Assembly: GCA_013400115.1 (NCBI GenBank)
Contig: VXBP01005586.1
Coordinates: forward strand, 1,063,537-1,127,536
From: Rhinopomastus cyanomelas
Taxonomy: Eukaryota; Chordata; Aves; Bucerotiformes; Rhinopomastidae
Length of the DNA: 64,000 bases
Direction: 5' to 3'
Shown: positions 1 through 39,686 of the stretch, in pieces
Position numbering within the stretch: the stretch's first letter is position 1
Layout: each line of letters opens with the position of its first letter
Position numbers and translations under genes: made by a program
The notes under the pieces: generated by a model
Seen by the model: the letters and a program-made list of their open reading frames with translations, nothing else
Told to the model about the DNA's origin: nothing
The model's database searches: none

Positions 1-2833
1 TCTTCTGTACTTCTTACAGCTACAGCAGAGTTTTCACAGCCTGGATAAAGGAGGCAGCAATTGTGAGCTTAAATTAACTTGACATATGCCTGATTCTGGG
101 CTGCTGAAGGGGTAGCAGTGTGCCCGGTGTAGCATAGCCCTAGGCAAATGTCAAGTTGCAATATCAGTTCTAGGGCTTCCCAGAGTCTGGACCACTGCCT
201 GTATTTAGCTTTCCACTGCAGGCCTGCTGCAGTGTGGGACCTGTGAGGTAGCCTGGTGGCCATCTCCAGTGTATCTGACCCAGAGATAAAATACTCCAGC
301 TGGCTGTTTGGCTCTTAAGAAAGCTGTTGTTAAGTCATACCAGTACATTTTAGACTCTGTAATGTAGAGTAGAGAGTTACATTCCTGGCAACTGCATTAG
401 GTGGGGTATGGATTGTGTGAACATGAGGCAGAACGTGTGTCACAGAAATGCAAAGACAGAAAGCTCATCTTTGCACAAGTGTCTACTATCACAAGCAAAC
501 CCCACTCAAAAAACCCCACCATCTATGAAGGTCAGAGAAGACTGCCAAACACTGTAGTCATCTTCATCTGAAGACTGGGAGTCCTACATGTTCCAATGCT
601 GATACTGACATATCACTTGGTTTGCTGTCACAAGACTTCACATTTATATAGCAATAAAGTTTGGCAATATAAAAGAATAATTTTCTTTTCATATTTCCTT
701 CTGAACATTCAGCAAGCCTTGTCATCCCATATCTAGGCCTATGATCAAGTATGAGAGATGTGAACTGTAACAAATTACACATTACCATCCATTGTCCGAG
801 TCCTTTCAATTTTTAAAGCAAGACTCTCTGGTCCGTTTTGCTGAAAGTCCTATATTTTGTCAGTTCCACTGATCTCTCTTTTCTCTGATCCTTTCTTGTA
901 AGGTAGCAAAAAAAAAATGGCACAGTGGAATACAAAACAGTGTTCTTCTAAGTTGGCTTCAGTGTTTACTATGACCTTTCTATCTAACGGTGGACTTTCT
1001 CCAGTCCTGGTTTTCACAGCCAGTGTACTCTGCTCATCCTGATCCTTCCTGAAGATGCAGTTTTCTTTTTCAGTTCCTACAAATACCATAGCAAAAGAAA
1101 AGGAGGAAGACAGTGTTCTGTGTTCTGGTTTTATCTACCCAGAGTGTTCTGAATCTTACTTCAGGGCCAGCAAAGTTAAGCAGATTCCTCCTGTAAAAGA
1201 AAGCTGTGTCTGAACAATGCAATCCTGCTAAAACTTGACATCAGGATAACCCATCCATTTCAATAGTGACACATTTTGAATTGGGAATTACAGACTCCTG
1301 AATCTTTCTGAGTTTTATTTGTTTGCAGCCTTTGTTAAAGGCCGAAATGGGTTATCCTGAACTTCCTGACATCACTGCTTGCATGTAAAATCTGTTCATA
1401 AACAGGAAAATATGGCCTCTAATTGTAGCTGATTAGCCTTGCCAGCTTGCTGTGCCTGATAGTGCATCTCATCAGCCATTACAAAATCCTAGAGCAGATC
1501 AACTCAGTCTTCAGATTCATACAGCATCTGTTCAGGGTAGCCCAGTGCTGTGTCCATCACTTATTCTGCTGGCTCCAGGGCAGCTTTACTGAGGAGTGAT
1601 TGCTTTGGTTATCAGCAGTGGCAAGAACATAATCATGTCACATTGTGAGGATCTAATGTGCTTTATGAGGCACTTGATGCTTCATAGTTGCTTCAACATC
1701 AGAACTGTTCCATTCTGGTTGCCTCTGAGCAGTATCACAAGGCAAGTTCCTCTTGCTAATCATAAGGGAAGTTGTTGGCTGAAAATGAACTGGCTGCCTA
1801 GTCTGTTCAGGGTGCTCACGTGTGATGGGCACTGCTGCTTTGTAGTCTTTTTGCACGTGGAGGCTGTTCTTGACAAAGTTGAACCATGTGCTAGAGGAAA
1901 AGATGAGTTAAGCATAGCATCCACATTGTGCTTGCTGTACCATCATGCACTTGCTCAGGAAGCCAACTCTTGTTGCAGCAGAGATGTGTGTTTTATCACG
2001 ATTTATAGAAAAAGCTTTGAAATCCTTTGATAAAAGCTTTTTCAAGTTTGTAAATGTTTATGTACTTGGAAAGGGAGAGAGAGAGAGATGTTGAACATTA
2101 CAGTGGTACAGACAAATGTTGGGTTACACCAACAACAGTAAGGACCTCTGAATCTTGACTGCTTGAAATAAATGTCTCAGAGCCTTACCTGAAACTGGAG
2201 AAGACCATGTATGCAACCCAGCCACTACTGCCTGGGGATGATGATGCATTCATGGTGACTCTGAGTTTAGCCAGGACACTCTTCTCTCTTTTGTTTGCTG
2301 CAGGTAGTGTCATGGTGTCATGTCCATCTATTCTTCTGTATTTCTCTGGTCCTGGGAATAGGAGAGCTGTTTCCCATCTGGTCCATGCTACCAGCAGCAG
2401 TTATGCTGTCTGCTTGCTCAAGTATCCCCCTGTCAATCTCATGCTTAGCGTTCTGTTTAGCCATATGTGCTGTACTTCCCAGTTCTCCTGCTTCTATTCT
2501 TTCTCCTCCTTACTGTAAGCCTCTCAAGGGTATGCCTTCTGGGAAACAAGATGAGCTTCCTATATTAAAGTTTCAAACAATGGAGACTTGCTTGCTCTGT
2601 CCTCACTGAATGTTTGCCTAAGAATCAATGTGAAGCAGCTGGTTTGTTGCTATTGAAATTTATAGGTCCAGGCAGAGCAGAAAACCAAAGTCTTCAAGCA
2701 CTGAGTTGAGATTTATCTAGAATGAAGGGCATGATCCTGTGACACTGTGTACAGTTAAGGTGTGCAAAGCAGTACATACAAGTTTCTCCCTCAACAACTC
2801 AGGTGCCATGCTTTTGTTTTCTTTTTCCTGCAG
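1..2833 (+). other. ALK: ALK intron (human intron 12 equivalent), partial
   Basis: This stretch precedes the first recognisable ALK exon and ends in a good acceptor (pyrimidine-rich, then CAG at 2831-2833). I looked for the preceding ALK exon, which in mammals encodes the segment just before the glycine-rich ISGYGAAGG motif, and did not see it. The intron therefore extends beyond the left edge. Open frames here have no recognisable protein similarity. A short GA run lies near 2076-2088. No CR1 copy was noticed. Confidence 0.75.
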
Positions 2834-29902
<27,069 letters not shown>

Positions 29903-31578
29903 GAGCCCTCTACCTTCTTGACTTTTCCTCCTGTGGCCTCTGAGTCTTTAAGAGATGTCCTGTTACCCAATACACCACAAGCAAGGGATCTGACAGCGTT
30001 ACCTTCCATTTTGTGCCAACTTGCTCCAAAAGTGCCACCCTTGAAGCTGTAATTTCAACTAGCCTGAAAAGGCTTCCAGTCACTGGAGCCCCAACACAGT
30101 AAAAGAAACAAGGGGGGAGGATACAGGAAACATGTTAACTGCAAGGCCCAGCAGCTGTCGCATCGACTCATACGCATGGTTGTTGTCACGCCCTTCCCGT
30201 GAGCTTTTCTCAGTTGTGCATTCTCTGCTTAAGTGTAACGCTGCCGCTCACTGCCTTGAGTGTTTCATGTCTGGGTTTTCCGTGCCAAACACCAGGAGAT
30301 CTTCTGCAGCTGGCAGAGGTTGTGGTGGGTTTGGGGAGAGCATCCTCCATCCAAACCAAAAAAGGATGCCACAGTGCTGAACGGAGAGGTGACAGCACGT
30401 CCCCAGGTTGTGTTCCAACTGCAGTCCAGTCTTCAAAAGTCCTTGGATGCAGAGCGGTTGTGGGAGTGTTGGCCGGGCAATAGAAAGACGCTGGTCATAC
30501 TGCATCGCTTGAAAGAGAGAGGAGATGATGCGCAGAGGATGATGTAGATGCTGTGAGGCATTCAGGGTTTGAGAGGGGGTCACTGTTTGGCTGAGTTGCT
30601 TTATTTTATTTTTCCTGTGCTTAAGCACAAAAACTGAGTAAAGCCCTTTAAAATCCCTTCTGCCCTACAGAAGTGGGAGTGTCTTTTCTTCAGGAACTCG
30701 TGCGTGTCAAGTGAAACCAGGATGAAGGTTTAAAGGACTATTGTCGTGAGCGAGACTTTCCCCATGGCCCAGAGGTGGACAGCCACCTGCATACCCCAGG
30801 GGTTCACAAAAGCCTCTGACACACCCTGCACCAACAACGTGAAGGCGGAAGACTAATTGTGCCACGATCCGGATGCCAGATACCATCTGTGTTTGGAGGG
30901 TTGTTTAGAGCCCTTATACCTTTATTATAACAAAATAAGTGTATGATAGCGGTCTAAAGACAAGCACTGCATTGACTCATCTTGTACACCTTGTGCATGA
31001 GAAATATTCCAGTTAAATGTATTGTCAGAACATAGGTGTGGGAAATGCTTCATGTGTAAAGATGTCCATTAGTAACTTCAGCTTAGGGTTGCAAAGAGCT
31101 GTTTTAATGTGAACACTATCCACAAGGGCACCCGTTTCCAGAGAAGCAGGTGTACTGGAGCATCAGCAAAGGAGTGGGAAGGCGTTCTGCAGTCCAAGAC
31201 TCTTCATTTCAGTGACGTGACCCTGGATCTGGCCCTGAACCCGGACACTGAGGTGAGCTTCCTGTCTTCTTCATAGGGAAATGAACCATGTGTGTGTGCT
31301 CTTGGCCTTTGACATGCACAGACTGAAAGTAGAGGGGTTGGTTTGGGCCACCTTCCTTCTAAAAAAACCATAAAGCACAAGGCTGCTTTCCTCACCTGGT
31401 TTTCTAACATCTCTGTATCTGGTGGTCAATTACTGTGCTCTTGTGTTGGGGAGCTTGCAGGGGCTGCTCCAGATTTCCCTTTCATCTGCTGGGGATGCAT
31501 CACCCTGCGGTGGGGATAATGAGGAGTGTCCTGCTGCTGCGCACAGACTGCTTTAGCTTGAACCAAGAGAATATTTGT
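29903..31578 (+). other. ALK: Probable ALK 3' UTR and downstream sequence
   Basis: This stretch follows the ALK stop. It contains no recognisable exon or repeat. No canonical AATAAA followed by a GT-rich element was found on the + strand here. AGTAAA at about 30637 and the AT-rich stretch 30915-31025 are weak candidates for a poly(A) region. The 3' end of ALK therefore cannot be fixed; see the site at 35367. Confidence 0.4.
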
Positions 31579-31898
31579 GATCATAGGATCATAGGATGTT
31601 AGGGGTTGGAAGGGACCCAAGAGATCATCGAGTCCAACCCCGCTGCCAGAGCAGGACAAAACTATCTAACACAGATCACAGAGGAACGCATCCAGGCGGC
31701 CTTGAAAGTCCCCAGAGAAGGAGACTCCACGACCTCCCTGGGGAGTCTGTTCCAGTGCTCCGTGACCCTCACAGTAAAGAAGTTCCCCCTTGTGTTGAGG
31801 CAGAACCTCCTCTGCTGCAACTTACACCCATTGCTCCTTGTCCTATCACAGGGAGCAAGTGAAAAGAGCCTGTCCCCCCACTCCTGGCCAGCCTTCAG
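31579..31898 (-). mobile_element. CR1 LINE 3' end, - orientation (left of gap)
   Basis: The + strand reads GATCATAGGATCATAGGATG, then AGGGGTTGGAAGGGACC and GGAGACTCCACGACCTCCCT, the reverse complement of a CR1 3' end. The copy runs into the N gap and very likely continues as the reverse-transcriptase segment on the far side. Confidence 0.92.
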
Positions 31899-32297
31899 NN
31901 NNNNNNNNNNNNNNNNNNNNNNNNNNNNNNNNNNNNNNNNNNNNNNNNNNNNNNNNNNNNNNNNNNNNNNNNNNNNNNNNNNNNNNNNNNNNNNNNNNNN
32001 NNNNNNNNNNNNNNNNNNNNNNNNNNNNNNNNNNNNNNNNNNNNNNNNNNNNNNNNNNNNNNNNNNNNNNNNNNNNNNNNNNNNNNNNNNNNNNNNNNNN
32101 NNNNNNNNNNNNNNNNNNNNNNNNNNNNNNNNNNNNNNNNNNNNNNNNNNNNNNNNNNNNNNNNNNNNNNNNNNNNNNNNNNNNNNNNNNNNNNNNNNNN
32201 NNNNNNNNNNNNNNNNNNNNNNNNNNNNNNNNNNNNNNNNNNNNNNNNNNNNNNNNNNNNNNNNNNNNNNNNNNNNNNNNNNNNNNNNNNNNNNNNN
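31899..32297. other. Assembly gap (399 N)
   Basis: A run of 399 undetermined bases lies inside a CR1 element. Coding-looking frames that cross it have no support. The true gap length may differ from the number of Ns. Confidence 1.
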
Positions 32298-32735
32298 TCA
32301 AGGTAGACCACATCCACTGGTTTCCCTGAATCTAACCATTCAGTTATTGCATTATAGATGCTATCAGGTTAGTCAAGCAGGACTTCCCCTTCATAAACCC
32401 GTGCTGACTACTCCTGATAACCTTCTTCTCTTCCAAGTGCCTTGAGATGCCCTCCAGCAGGAGCCGCTCCATCATTTTTCCAGGGATGGAGGTGAGGCTG
32501 ACTGGTCTATAGTTTCCTGGAACTTCTTTCTTGTCCTTTTTGAAGACTGGAGTGACATTGGCTCTCCTCCAGTCCTCAGGCACCTCTCCTGTCTGCCACG
32601 ATTTGGCAAAGATAATAGATAGCGGGAGGGCAATAATATCAGCCAGTTCTCTCAGCACCCTTGGGTGCATCTCATCAGGGCCCATGGACTTGTTAATGTT
32701 CAATTTGCGTAGCTGATCCCTAACCCAAGGTTATG
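32298..32735 (-). mobile_element. CR1 LINE ORF2 reverse-transcriptase segment
   Basis: The - strand frame 32344-32703 encodes a stretch of the CR1 reverse transcriptase: GPDEMHPRVLRELADIIALP, then WRRANVTPVFKKDKKE, NYRPVSLTSIPGKMMERL and SSQHGFMKGKSCLTNL. These are the conserved N-terminal RT motifs of CR1 non-LTR retrotransposons. It shares orientation with 31579-31898, so both are probably one 5'-truncated element of roughly 1.1 kb or more. The short frame is intact, but no full ORF2 is present. Confidence 0.93.
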
Positions 32736-35304
32736 AGGCCCTCAGCTCTTGTCAGGAAGTAGCCACCAGGAAGGGGCTCCTCCTGGCTCTGCCTGTGTTA
32801 GTGTCATGCTGCTGGCTCTCTTTCTGGCTCTCTATACTCATTACAGTGGTTTTCTAGAGTCTCAGGAAAGTTGGTTAATTCAGGAGGTAAGTGCGTGCTA
32901 CCAGAGCAACTTCTTACACCAGTGTGGGCTCACACGTAATGGCCACTGTCATTTGAATGTCCCAGTGCTCTTATTTTCAGAAGGCATGAAGCTTCTCCTT
33001 GTTTTCCCTAGCTCTCCTTTGCACAGGAGCACTCCTAAGCTTTTGCTGCCCTGCTGCTTACACTGGTGAGACCAGAGCACCGGTGTGTTCTTGAACAATG
33101 CACGAGAACGAACCTCAAGTTAATTATCTCTAACTAGCTGAAATAATTACTTTTTGGAGCTGGGGCAGCAGCTCTGATGCTGCACAAGTGCAGATAAGCT
33201 GCCGGGTTACAGTTAGAGGCCAAAGAGGCTTTAGAAGCACAGCAGCAAGAGATGATTGTAAGTTAGTGGGGGTGAAGGGGTAGAGGCCACCTTTCCCCAG
33301 CCCTGGTGATGGAGTGATTACTGCTCTGCAGCTTGTGCTCTGCAGCTATTTTATCACAGAACTTCAACCGAAACACTCTTACAGAATGGGAGTTGTAAAA
33401 AATGAAGGAGCTGAACACTTTACTGCTTCCTACCTGTGGAATACGTGAGGAGATAATTCTGGTCAGGGGAAATGCTGAATTACTGCTGAAATTCTCCACT
33501 CTGCTGGGTGCAGAGCACTGAGATAAATACTGATCAGCACTAGCAGTTGGGTTTGAGTGAGCTTCCTTTCAGTGTCTCCAGCGTAAAATGCTTTGTTACG
33601 AGGGTTTGGGTGGGGGGTTGTGGCTTGTTGGATGGTTGGTATTTTTTAAACTCCTTCCTCTTAAGTCTTGGAATTCAGAAGAATTCAGAAATTAGTTTGG
33701 GCTTATGTTTTAATGTAAAAAACCCAAGCACCTCTGAACCCTTCCCCAGCCAGCTTTATTCTGGAGCATCTCTGTGCTGGTGCTGGCCAAGCACAGCACC
33801 CCAGCTTGGAAAACCATTTTATATATACTGATGCTAATCAAAACTTGGCACTCAGAAACAAGGACTGGAGCTCGTCCTTGCTTAGAAAACGAGTAGTGCC
33901 ATCCGTGACAAATGCTTCCCATGGACTGAGCGCTGGGATCCAAGGGCACTGCCCTGCTACGTGCATGCAGGCTGCATTGAAGACAGTTTTCTGGTCAGTC
34001 TGCAATTGCGTTGCCTAACTTTAAGCATCTCTGGTGCTGCCAAAGGTTTTGGTTATTTGTATCACAGATGATGTAAACGAAGATTTCCTTGGTGATACCT
34101 GTTTCCTCTGTCACACTCAGGATCGATCAATGACTAGACCACCCCAAACTAGCTGAGGGGCTGACCGATCGATGTAGCACATAACCAGTAAGGATGTGAG
34201 AGCTGCAGTTGCCATGTAGGTTTGCCCTAGGTGGAAGAATCACTTTGCAACAGCTTGTTCATTGAGGTAGGAAAGGAGCTTCTGCAGGGCTTTCCCAGGG
34301 AGTGCCAAGCAGGGCAGAGGGAAACAGCAGCAACTCGGCTTTGTGTGCCGGGGTAAACCACGACTGAGCGTTTAACGTGTAGCTCATTGGCTCAATGTAA
34401 TGGTTTTAAGAGGAACTTGTTTTTCAAGGCTGTTAAATCTTTTTCATCGCCAGCATTTACATTCTGGTCTTATGCGTCTTCCTCACTCTACAGTGGAAAA
34501 GCGGGAAGCAGTATGAACTACAGGATGCACAGCATGACTGGGAAAACCCCTGTGCCACCACTCTCATGCTCTCAAAATGGCTCGTTTCCACGTGGCTGTT
34601 ACCTGTTTCCTATTGCTGTTCGGTAGGTTTCTCATTCTGCAAGCTAGTGGAGGTAAAGGGGGTGGGGACACCTATTTATCCCCTTTTACAGCTGTCCCTT
34701 CATCTTCCTTTTTGCTACTGAACCTTGTTTCTCCACCACGTGCCTGGAAATGAAAGAAGTCTGGGCAGCTCTGCGCCCTCCAGGAGCAGTGGGAGGAGCA
34801 GTGGTGGGACAGGGGCTGTGCAGCAGCGAGGGGAGGTAGCACAAGGGCTGCACTAGTGTGGCCCAGTCGGCCTTTCACAGCAGTGTCTGTCAAGGCTCAG
34901 TTGCCGGCTGTGTGTTCAGCAAAGGGCACAGGCTCAGTTCGAGGCAGCTGCAGCACAGCAGGGCACAGCCAGTTACACACAGCGTGATGAAGGTGATGAA
35001 GGATTTAACTTTGCATGTCTGCTCCTGTAACTGAGCCTATCTTCTGCGTGACAAGAACCTTGATGCAGGAATAGCATAAAACAGCTTCTCACAGCAACAG
35101 AGACATCACCATTTGTCAACCCCAAAGTTAAACCCATCACAGGAAATGTCCAAAGTGTCTGCATCTGGCTTCTTTCAGTACCAGGCTTCATTCTCGGAGT
35201 GTCCGTCTCATGTGCAGCATTTTATGCACCACTGTGTGTAAAGGAAGGGCCTGTGCACTTCAGGGATACTATGAAGAAAAATACTAATATATGGTCATTG
35301 AGTA

Positions 35305-35410
35305 TTTTGTATTGATAGTGTATTTGTATTGTAAACAAGTGTAGTGACCCACGAGGCATGAAGACAAATAAAATGGCTGTGGCTGGCTTTCTCTGTGTTG
35401 GGCTGTGTGG
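35305..35410 (+). terminator. Candidate + strand polyadenylation site
   Basis: AATAAA at 35367-35372 is preceded by three TGTA motifs in an AT-rich stretch (about 35308-35335), the type bound by cleavage factor Im. It is followed 20-40 bases later by a GT-rich stretch, CTGTGTTGGGCTGTGTGGTG. This is a complete vertebrate poly(A) site layout. It lies 5.5 kb after the ALK stop, so it could end a long ALK 3' UTR or a separate non-coding transcript. Confidence 0.5.
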
Positions 35411-38003
35411 TGTCGAACGACTGGATCAACGTTCGAGGGAGGCCTCTAGATACCTTGGTAAAGTGACAGAAGCACTAAGGTGCACTGGGTGTGGTGCTGA
35501 ACCGAGGCAGCCACAGGGTGCTCCTCACTCGTTTGCGCTGCAACTGCCGTCCCTCACGATTCTGACACAAAAAGGTGCTGTTCTTTCCATCACAAACCAC
35601 TGAGGTCCTGTGTCCCGTGTGGCTGCAGGACACTGGCCGGTATAAACAAGGGCTACAGCTGAAGAGAGTGGTTTTTGAGCGTTGTCATTCCAAAATGTCT
35701 GTATCCTAAGGCAGCACTTTTGCTTTGAGTCAAGACTTTGGTCTTTGTGTAGGTCTGATGATAAGCTGGTTTTTAATACATTGGAGTGACAAACACAGGG
35801 GGAGGTAGCTCCTGCCCTAAAAAGCTCCTGTTCCCCCCCCCCCCACTCCCGTCATGCCACTACTTTCCCCAGAAATGGTCCTTGAAATTAGGACTGACTT
35901 AGCTATAAGCTTTTATCTCCTTTGCCTGCTTATCTACAGGCTCCTTCTCCTGCAGATCACTGCTGTCATTTAGTTAACAAGGTTTTTCCCAGCATAGGCC
36001 ATCTGACAGGCACTTCCCCTGTCCCTCCATTTCCCCAACACTTTGGTTCCTCTCTGCCATCACTGAGAAGGGAGCTCTCTCTCCTGTGTTTTTCTAGGAG
36101 CAGAGCTAGTCACTGGACAGCTGCTGCACACTGGTTGGGATCTGGCATTGGCTGGCAATCTTTGCTCTAATTTCCATTTTTAACAGAGTTGTGTGTCTGC
36201 AGTAAGGCAGGCAAAAGGATGTGGGTGAGTACTCTGCGACGTGGCCTTCCTTCGTGGAGACATTTGTTTGACAAATGGTGCAGTTTGGATTTGGTGGGTC
36301 TCAGCCTGAGGGACTGGGGAGTTACCTTTGACAACTTGTGATTAGCAGCTTGGAATTCCAAGCTAAGTGCTTCTGCAAACCAGCATGACCAGTCTGGAGC
36401 TTCTTGTTTCTTCCTTCTGGCTGCGAGTTAAGACTGGCTTGGCACTGAGGAATGGGTGCGCAGACCAAAAGGCCATCATGGTTCCACAAGGAACAGAACC
36501 GCTGGAGGTTCCTCTCCCCTGAGGGGCTGGAGGTAGTAGCGCAGCCCAGCTTCTGTAAGGACGTGTGATCAGCCTCTGTATGTCTTTGAGTGGGGGGGGT
36601 TATATTGTGTGAATTAAATGTCTTGTTTTTTCCCCAAATGGAGCCAGTCTTTGGTTTTGCCCGATACTTTAGAAGTGGAGTTTGAACCCTCCTTGGTTTG
36701 GTTTGGTTTGGCCCGTTAGCTAAATTGATTGGTTAATCTCAGCTTGGACCTCATCAACAGGATCAACTAACGACAAGAAGGCTTCTGCAAAATGTGACCT
36801 CTGTTAGAAGTCACGATAGCAGTGCTGGACTTGCCACCCATGCAACACTCTCATGGGAAGCAGAGCTGCCTCGTCAGAGATACTTGGTTGAGTTTCCAAA
36901 TCTGCAGTGCCCGTTTCAGAGCCCTGTGCCTCAGCTCTTGCTGGAAAAGCCACACTTCAACAGCATCAGCTTCCTGCCTGGAAAAAAACTACCGTCAGCA
37001 TCTGCAAAACAATCACTGAATCCAACTGGACTGAACTCGCTAGAAATGAACTCCCCGTTCTAGGACAACTCCAGAAAGTTGTCCTCCTCCTGTCACAGCT
37101 GTGACCTCTCCTTTCCAGCCAACACAGTTGGAAACATTTCATTGCTCAGAGCACCAAAGTGCATTTTCTGAGACTGGACCCCAGAGATGTGCTGTGGAAG
37201 AAGGACAAGCTGGCAGTCCACACAGGCAGCACAGAATTCTGCGCACCATCTGTATGATTATTTATAAAACAGTTAATATTTTATTTATGTGGCGTAGAGG
37301 CACTTTGAGGAGCTTTTGTCTTTTTCTCTAACCAGACTGAGACTGTGATTATACAGACCTCAGCATGGAACCTAATTTCAGATTTCACCAACAGTGGTTT
37401 TCAGAACTTTTTTAACCACACCAAGTGTTCTCCTGCAAGAGTCAGAGCAAAGGATTACAGCAACTTACCTTGGGACTTAGGGAAGCACAAATCCCTTCAC
37501 ACCACAAACCGAAACGCAGTGGTCGCTAATCGTCTCTGCAGTGGAGGGACCGATTAGTTCTGTTTCAGGTCACAGAGATTTACAGCCCCTCCTGCTTCCT
37601 CACTGAAGATTCTCAGTGCTACCAAAACAGCTCTGTAAGGGAAACAGCCCTGACTTGCTCCTCTAGCCTGCAGTACTCTGTCAGAGCCTTTCAGAAGCAT
37701 GCAGCTAGCTGAAGCTGAAAGGTCTCCACTGTACCTCCTCAAGAACATCAGCTGCTCCTCAGACAAAGCAGTTACATCCAGTCCATCTTGTCAGGCAGGA
37801 AAAGCAGCATTTCTGATAATTCATCACAAGAACTAAACTGCCCCCCAGGAGCACAAGGCCTGCACCAGCCAGGGAAACGTGCTGTACAGCCAGTCTGTTG
37901 GACACCTGGCGGTTCTGCACCAAATAGCTGGGAGACACACGAACCTCTGGTCTATGTTCTGCAGTCACTGTCCATGCTGCATCCTGTTTGCCTGAGTGGG
38001 ATC

Positions 38004-38042
38004 GCAGAATCACAGAACATTAGGGATTGGAAGGAACCTTGA
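38004..38042 (-). mobile_element. CR1 LINE 3'-end fragment
   Basis: The + strand reads GCAGAATCACAGAACATTAG then GGATTGGAAGGAACCTTGAA, the reverse complement of the CR1 3' terminus. It is a roughly 40-base remnant. It is followed by a short GAAAGTACATAC repeat. Confidence 0.8.
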
Positions 38043-38799
38043 AAGTACATACGAAAGTACATACTGTGATACATACGAGTGGCAGTGAGAGGATGTACAT
38101 TCTGCAACGACCTCATGGAAGTTCCTTCGTGCCACACTGTTCACCAGGCTTGCACTTTACTAGTGTCATCAAGAAAAATAGCGTTTTACTAGTATCACCA
38201 CTGAGCATCTGCATCTTCAAATAGAAAGCATTTGGTTTTTTACATTCAAAATTTACAGCTTTCATATTGCATGAAAAACTCCCCTAAGTCAGAATACAGT
38301 CTGCATTGCTTTAAACACAGCCTAGGACAGGAAAAACAGCTACAGCAATATTGAAAGGAAGGTAACTAACAGCAGAATTCTGTCTAAAAACAGGATATCA
38401 TGATGTAATTTCAAGGGTCGCTTCTTCAAGTAGGTAAGAGCAAGCGGACCATTGAAGAGTAAAATGCCTTTTCCAGAACACAAAGCCACCCTGATCAATG
38501 TTGACAGACGCTGAGCAATTAAAACCACTTTAAAACATGGACAAAGCATTGGCTGTTGTAAAGGCTGGTGTGCCAATGGCATCACACCAAGGTGTTACGC
38601 TGCTGTATCTAAACCTACCCTTAACCTCTCCTAGACTTGCACAAGGAAGCAAAAGGAAATGTGTCACAAAGGAAGGGAAGAGCGTTAGTTGCGCGCTCCA
38701 AACCCCCGCAGATGATCCGTGCCACCAGCAGGTCACCACGCTGTATTTATACAGACTCAATATTGGTGAGGAAGCTGTTAGGTATTGTTCCACTCTGCG

Positions 38800-39023
38800 T
38801 TTATTTGCATTTCAAACCTGTGATGCTCACAGCCTACAGCACAACAAACAGCAAAAGTCTTTCTTTAAACATGAGGGAGAGCTCTCCAGGAGAGTGCAAA
38901 GTGCATTACTTTTAAAGAGTGCTTCTTATTAGGTAGCTCCTTTACGAACACACACAACAGAAAGTGCTTTTTGCTCTACAGACTGACATGCAGCATCTCT
39001 GTTATTCTTAAAGGCTTTTTATT
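38800..39023 (-). terminator. CLIP4: Candidate CLIP4 poly(A) signals
   Basis: TTTATT on the + strand at 39018-39023 and at 38800-38805 reads AATAAA on the CLIP4 strand, about 660 and 880 bases after the stop codon. Either could end the 3' UTR. I saw no strong GT-rich element that would decide between them. Confidence 0.3.
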
Positions 39024-39512
39024 TAATTGCTGCTGTTTGCTAGGATAACTGCAAATCCTTGCATTTATCAGCCCTTTTGCAGTCTGGAGGGGAGAACGGG
39101 GGGGATCTGAATGATAAAGTGTAAAAATAATTCACAACCTCTTAAAAAAGAGCCTTTTTTTTTTTTGCTTTCTTATTGCTAGCAGCTGGTTCTGGAATTG
39201 ACAAAGTGCCTGGTAACCAGACTAATGTCACTCATTAACCACCTCCCCTGTCAAAAGCAGGCAATGTGCAAAGCATTATCCGCGCGTTGCTACGCGGAGG
39301 AAAACTGCTTAAATAGTGCATGAATCACAAAGCAACTTTAGAGAACGCTGGAGAAACTCCCATTCTCTAACTGGGACCTCACTCAAATAACAGAGCATCT
39401 CCAACCAAAGATGCTTTGGCAATAACCTTCCCAGGCAACAGCTTTTTCAGTAAGAGAAACAGAAGAGGGGTTTTGCTCCTTAACACAACTGAACTTTTTC
39501 TAATCTCTGTGT

Positions 39513-39591
39513 ATTTATAATATATATATTAAAATATATATTTTTATATATATATATATATATACAGATATAGATAGTTATATATGCAAAA
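39513..39591. repeat. AT/TA microsatellite
   Basis: This is a TATATA-rich tract with short interruptions, including an uninterrupted (TA)n of about 20 bases near 39546-39565. It begins roughly 100 bases after the CLIP4 stop, so it is probably transcribed in the CLIP4 3' UTR. Confidence 0.85.
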
Positions 39592-39686
39592 TGCAGATTC
39601 AATGATTTCAAAATAGGTTTGCATTCCGGATGGGGTTCGCATGTGCTTTCAAATAGGTATTTCCTACTGCATGAGCGCGTTTTGGC

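Larger units (their letters stand above)
32736..39686. other. ALK-CLIP4 intergenic region
   Basis: This is 7 kb between convergent genes. I see no coding gene: open frames are under 135 codons and lack family motifs. It contains C and G homopolymers (35835-35846; about 36591-36598), a short TTTGG repeat near 36694, a CR1 scrap at about 38004, a + strand poly(A) site at 35367 and, at the right, the likely CLIP4 3' UTR with an AT microsatellite. Confidence 0.65.

Noticed and set aside
1596..2030. 144-codon open frame on the + strand, considered as an upstream ALK exon
   Set aside because: It does not resemble the MAM, LDLa or pre-glycine-rich ALK sequence and lacks matching splice sites.
31606..32445. 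Long open frames spanning the N run
   Set aside because: They exist only because undetermined bases contain no stop codons. The flanks are CR1.
34120..34175. Near-palindromic GATCGATCA ... TGACCGATCGAT, considered as a hairpin or element end
   Set aside because: The arms match imperfectly and there is no target duplication or element body between them.
39278..39300. CCGCG ... CGCGG inverted repeat near the CLIP4 3' end
   Set aside because: The 5-bp stem is too short to call a structured RNA or regulatory site.
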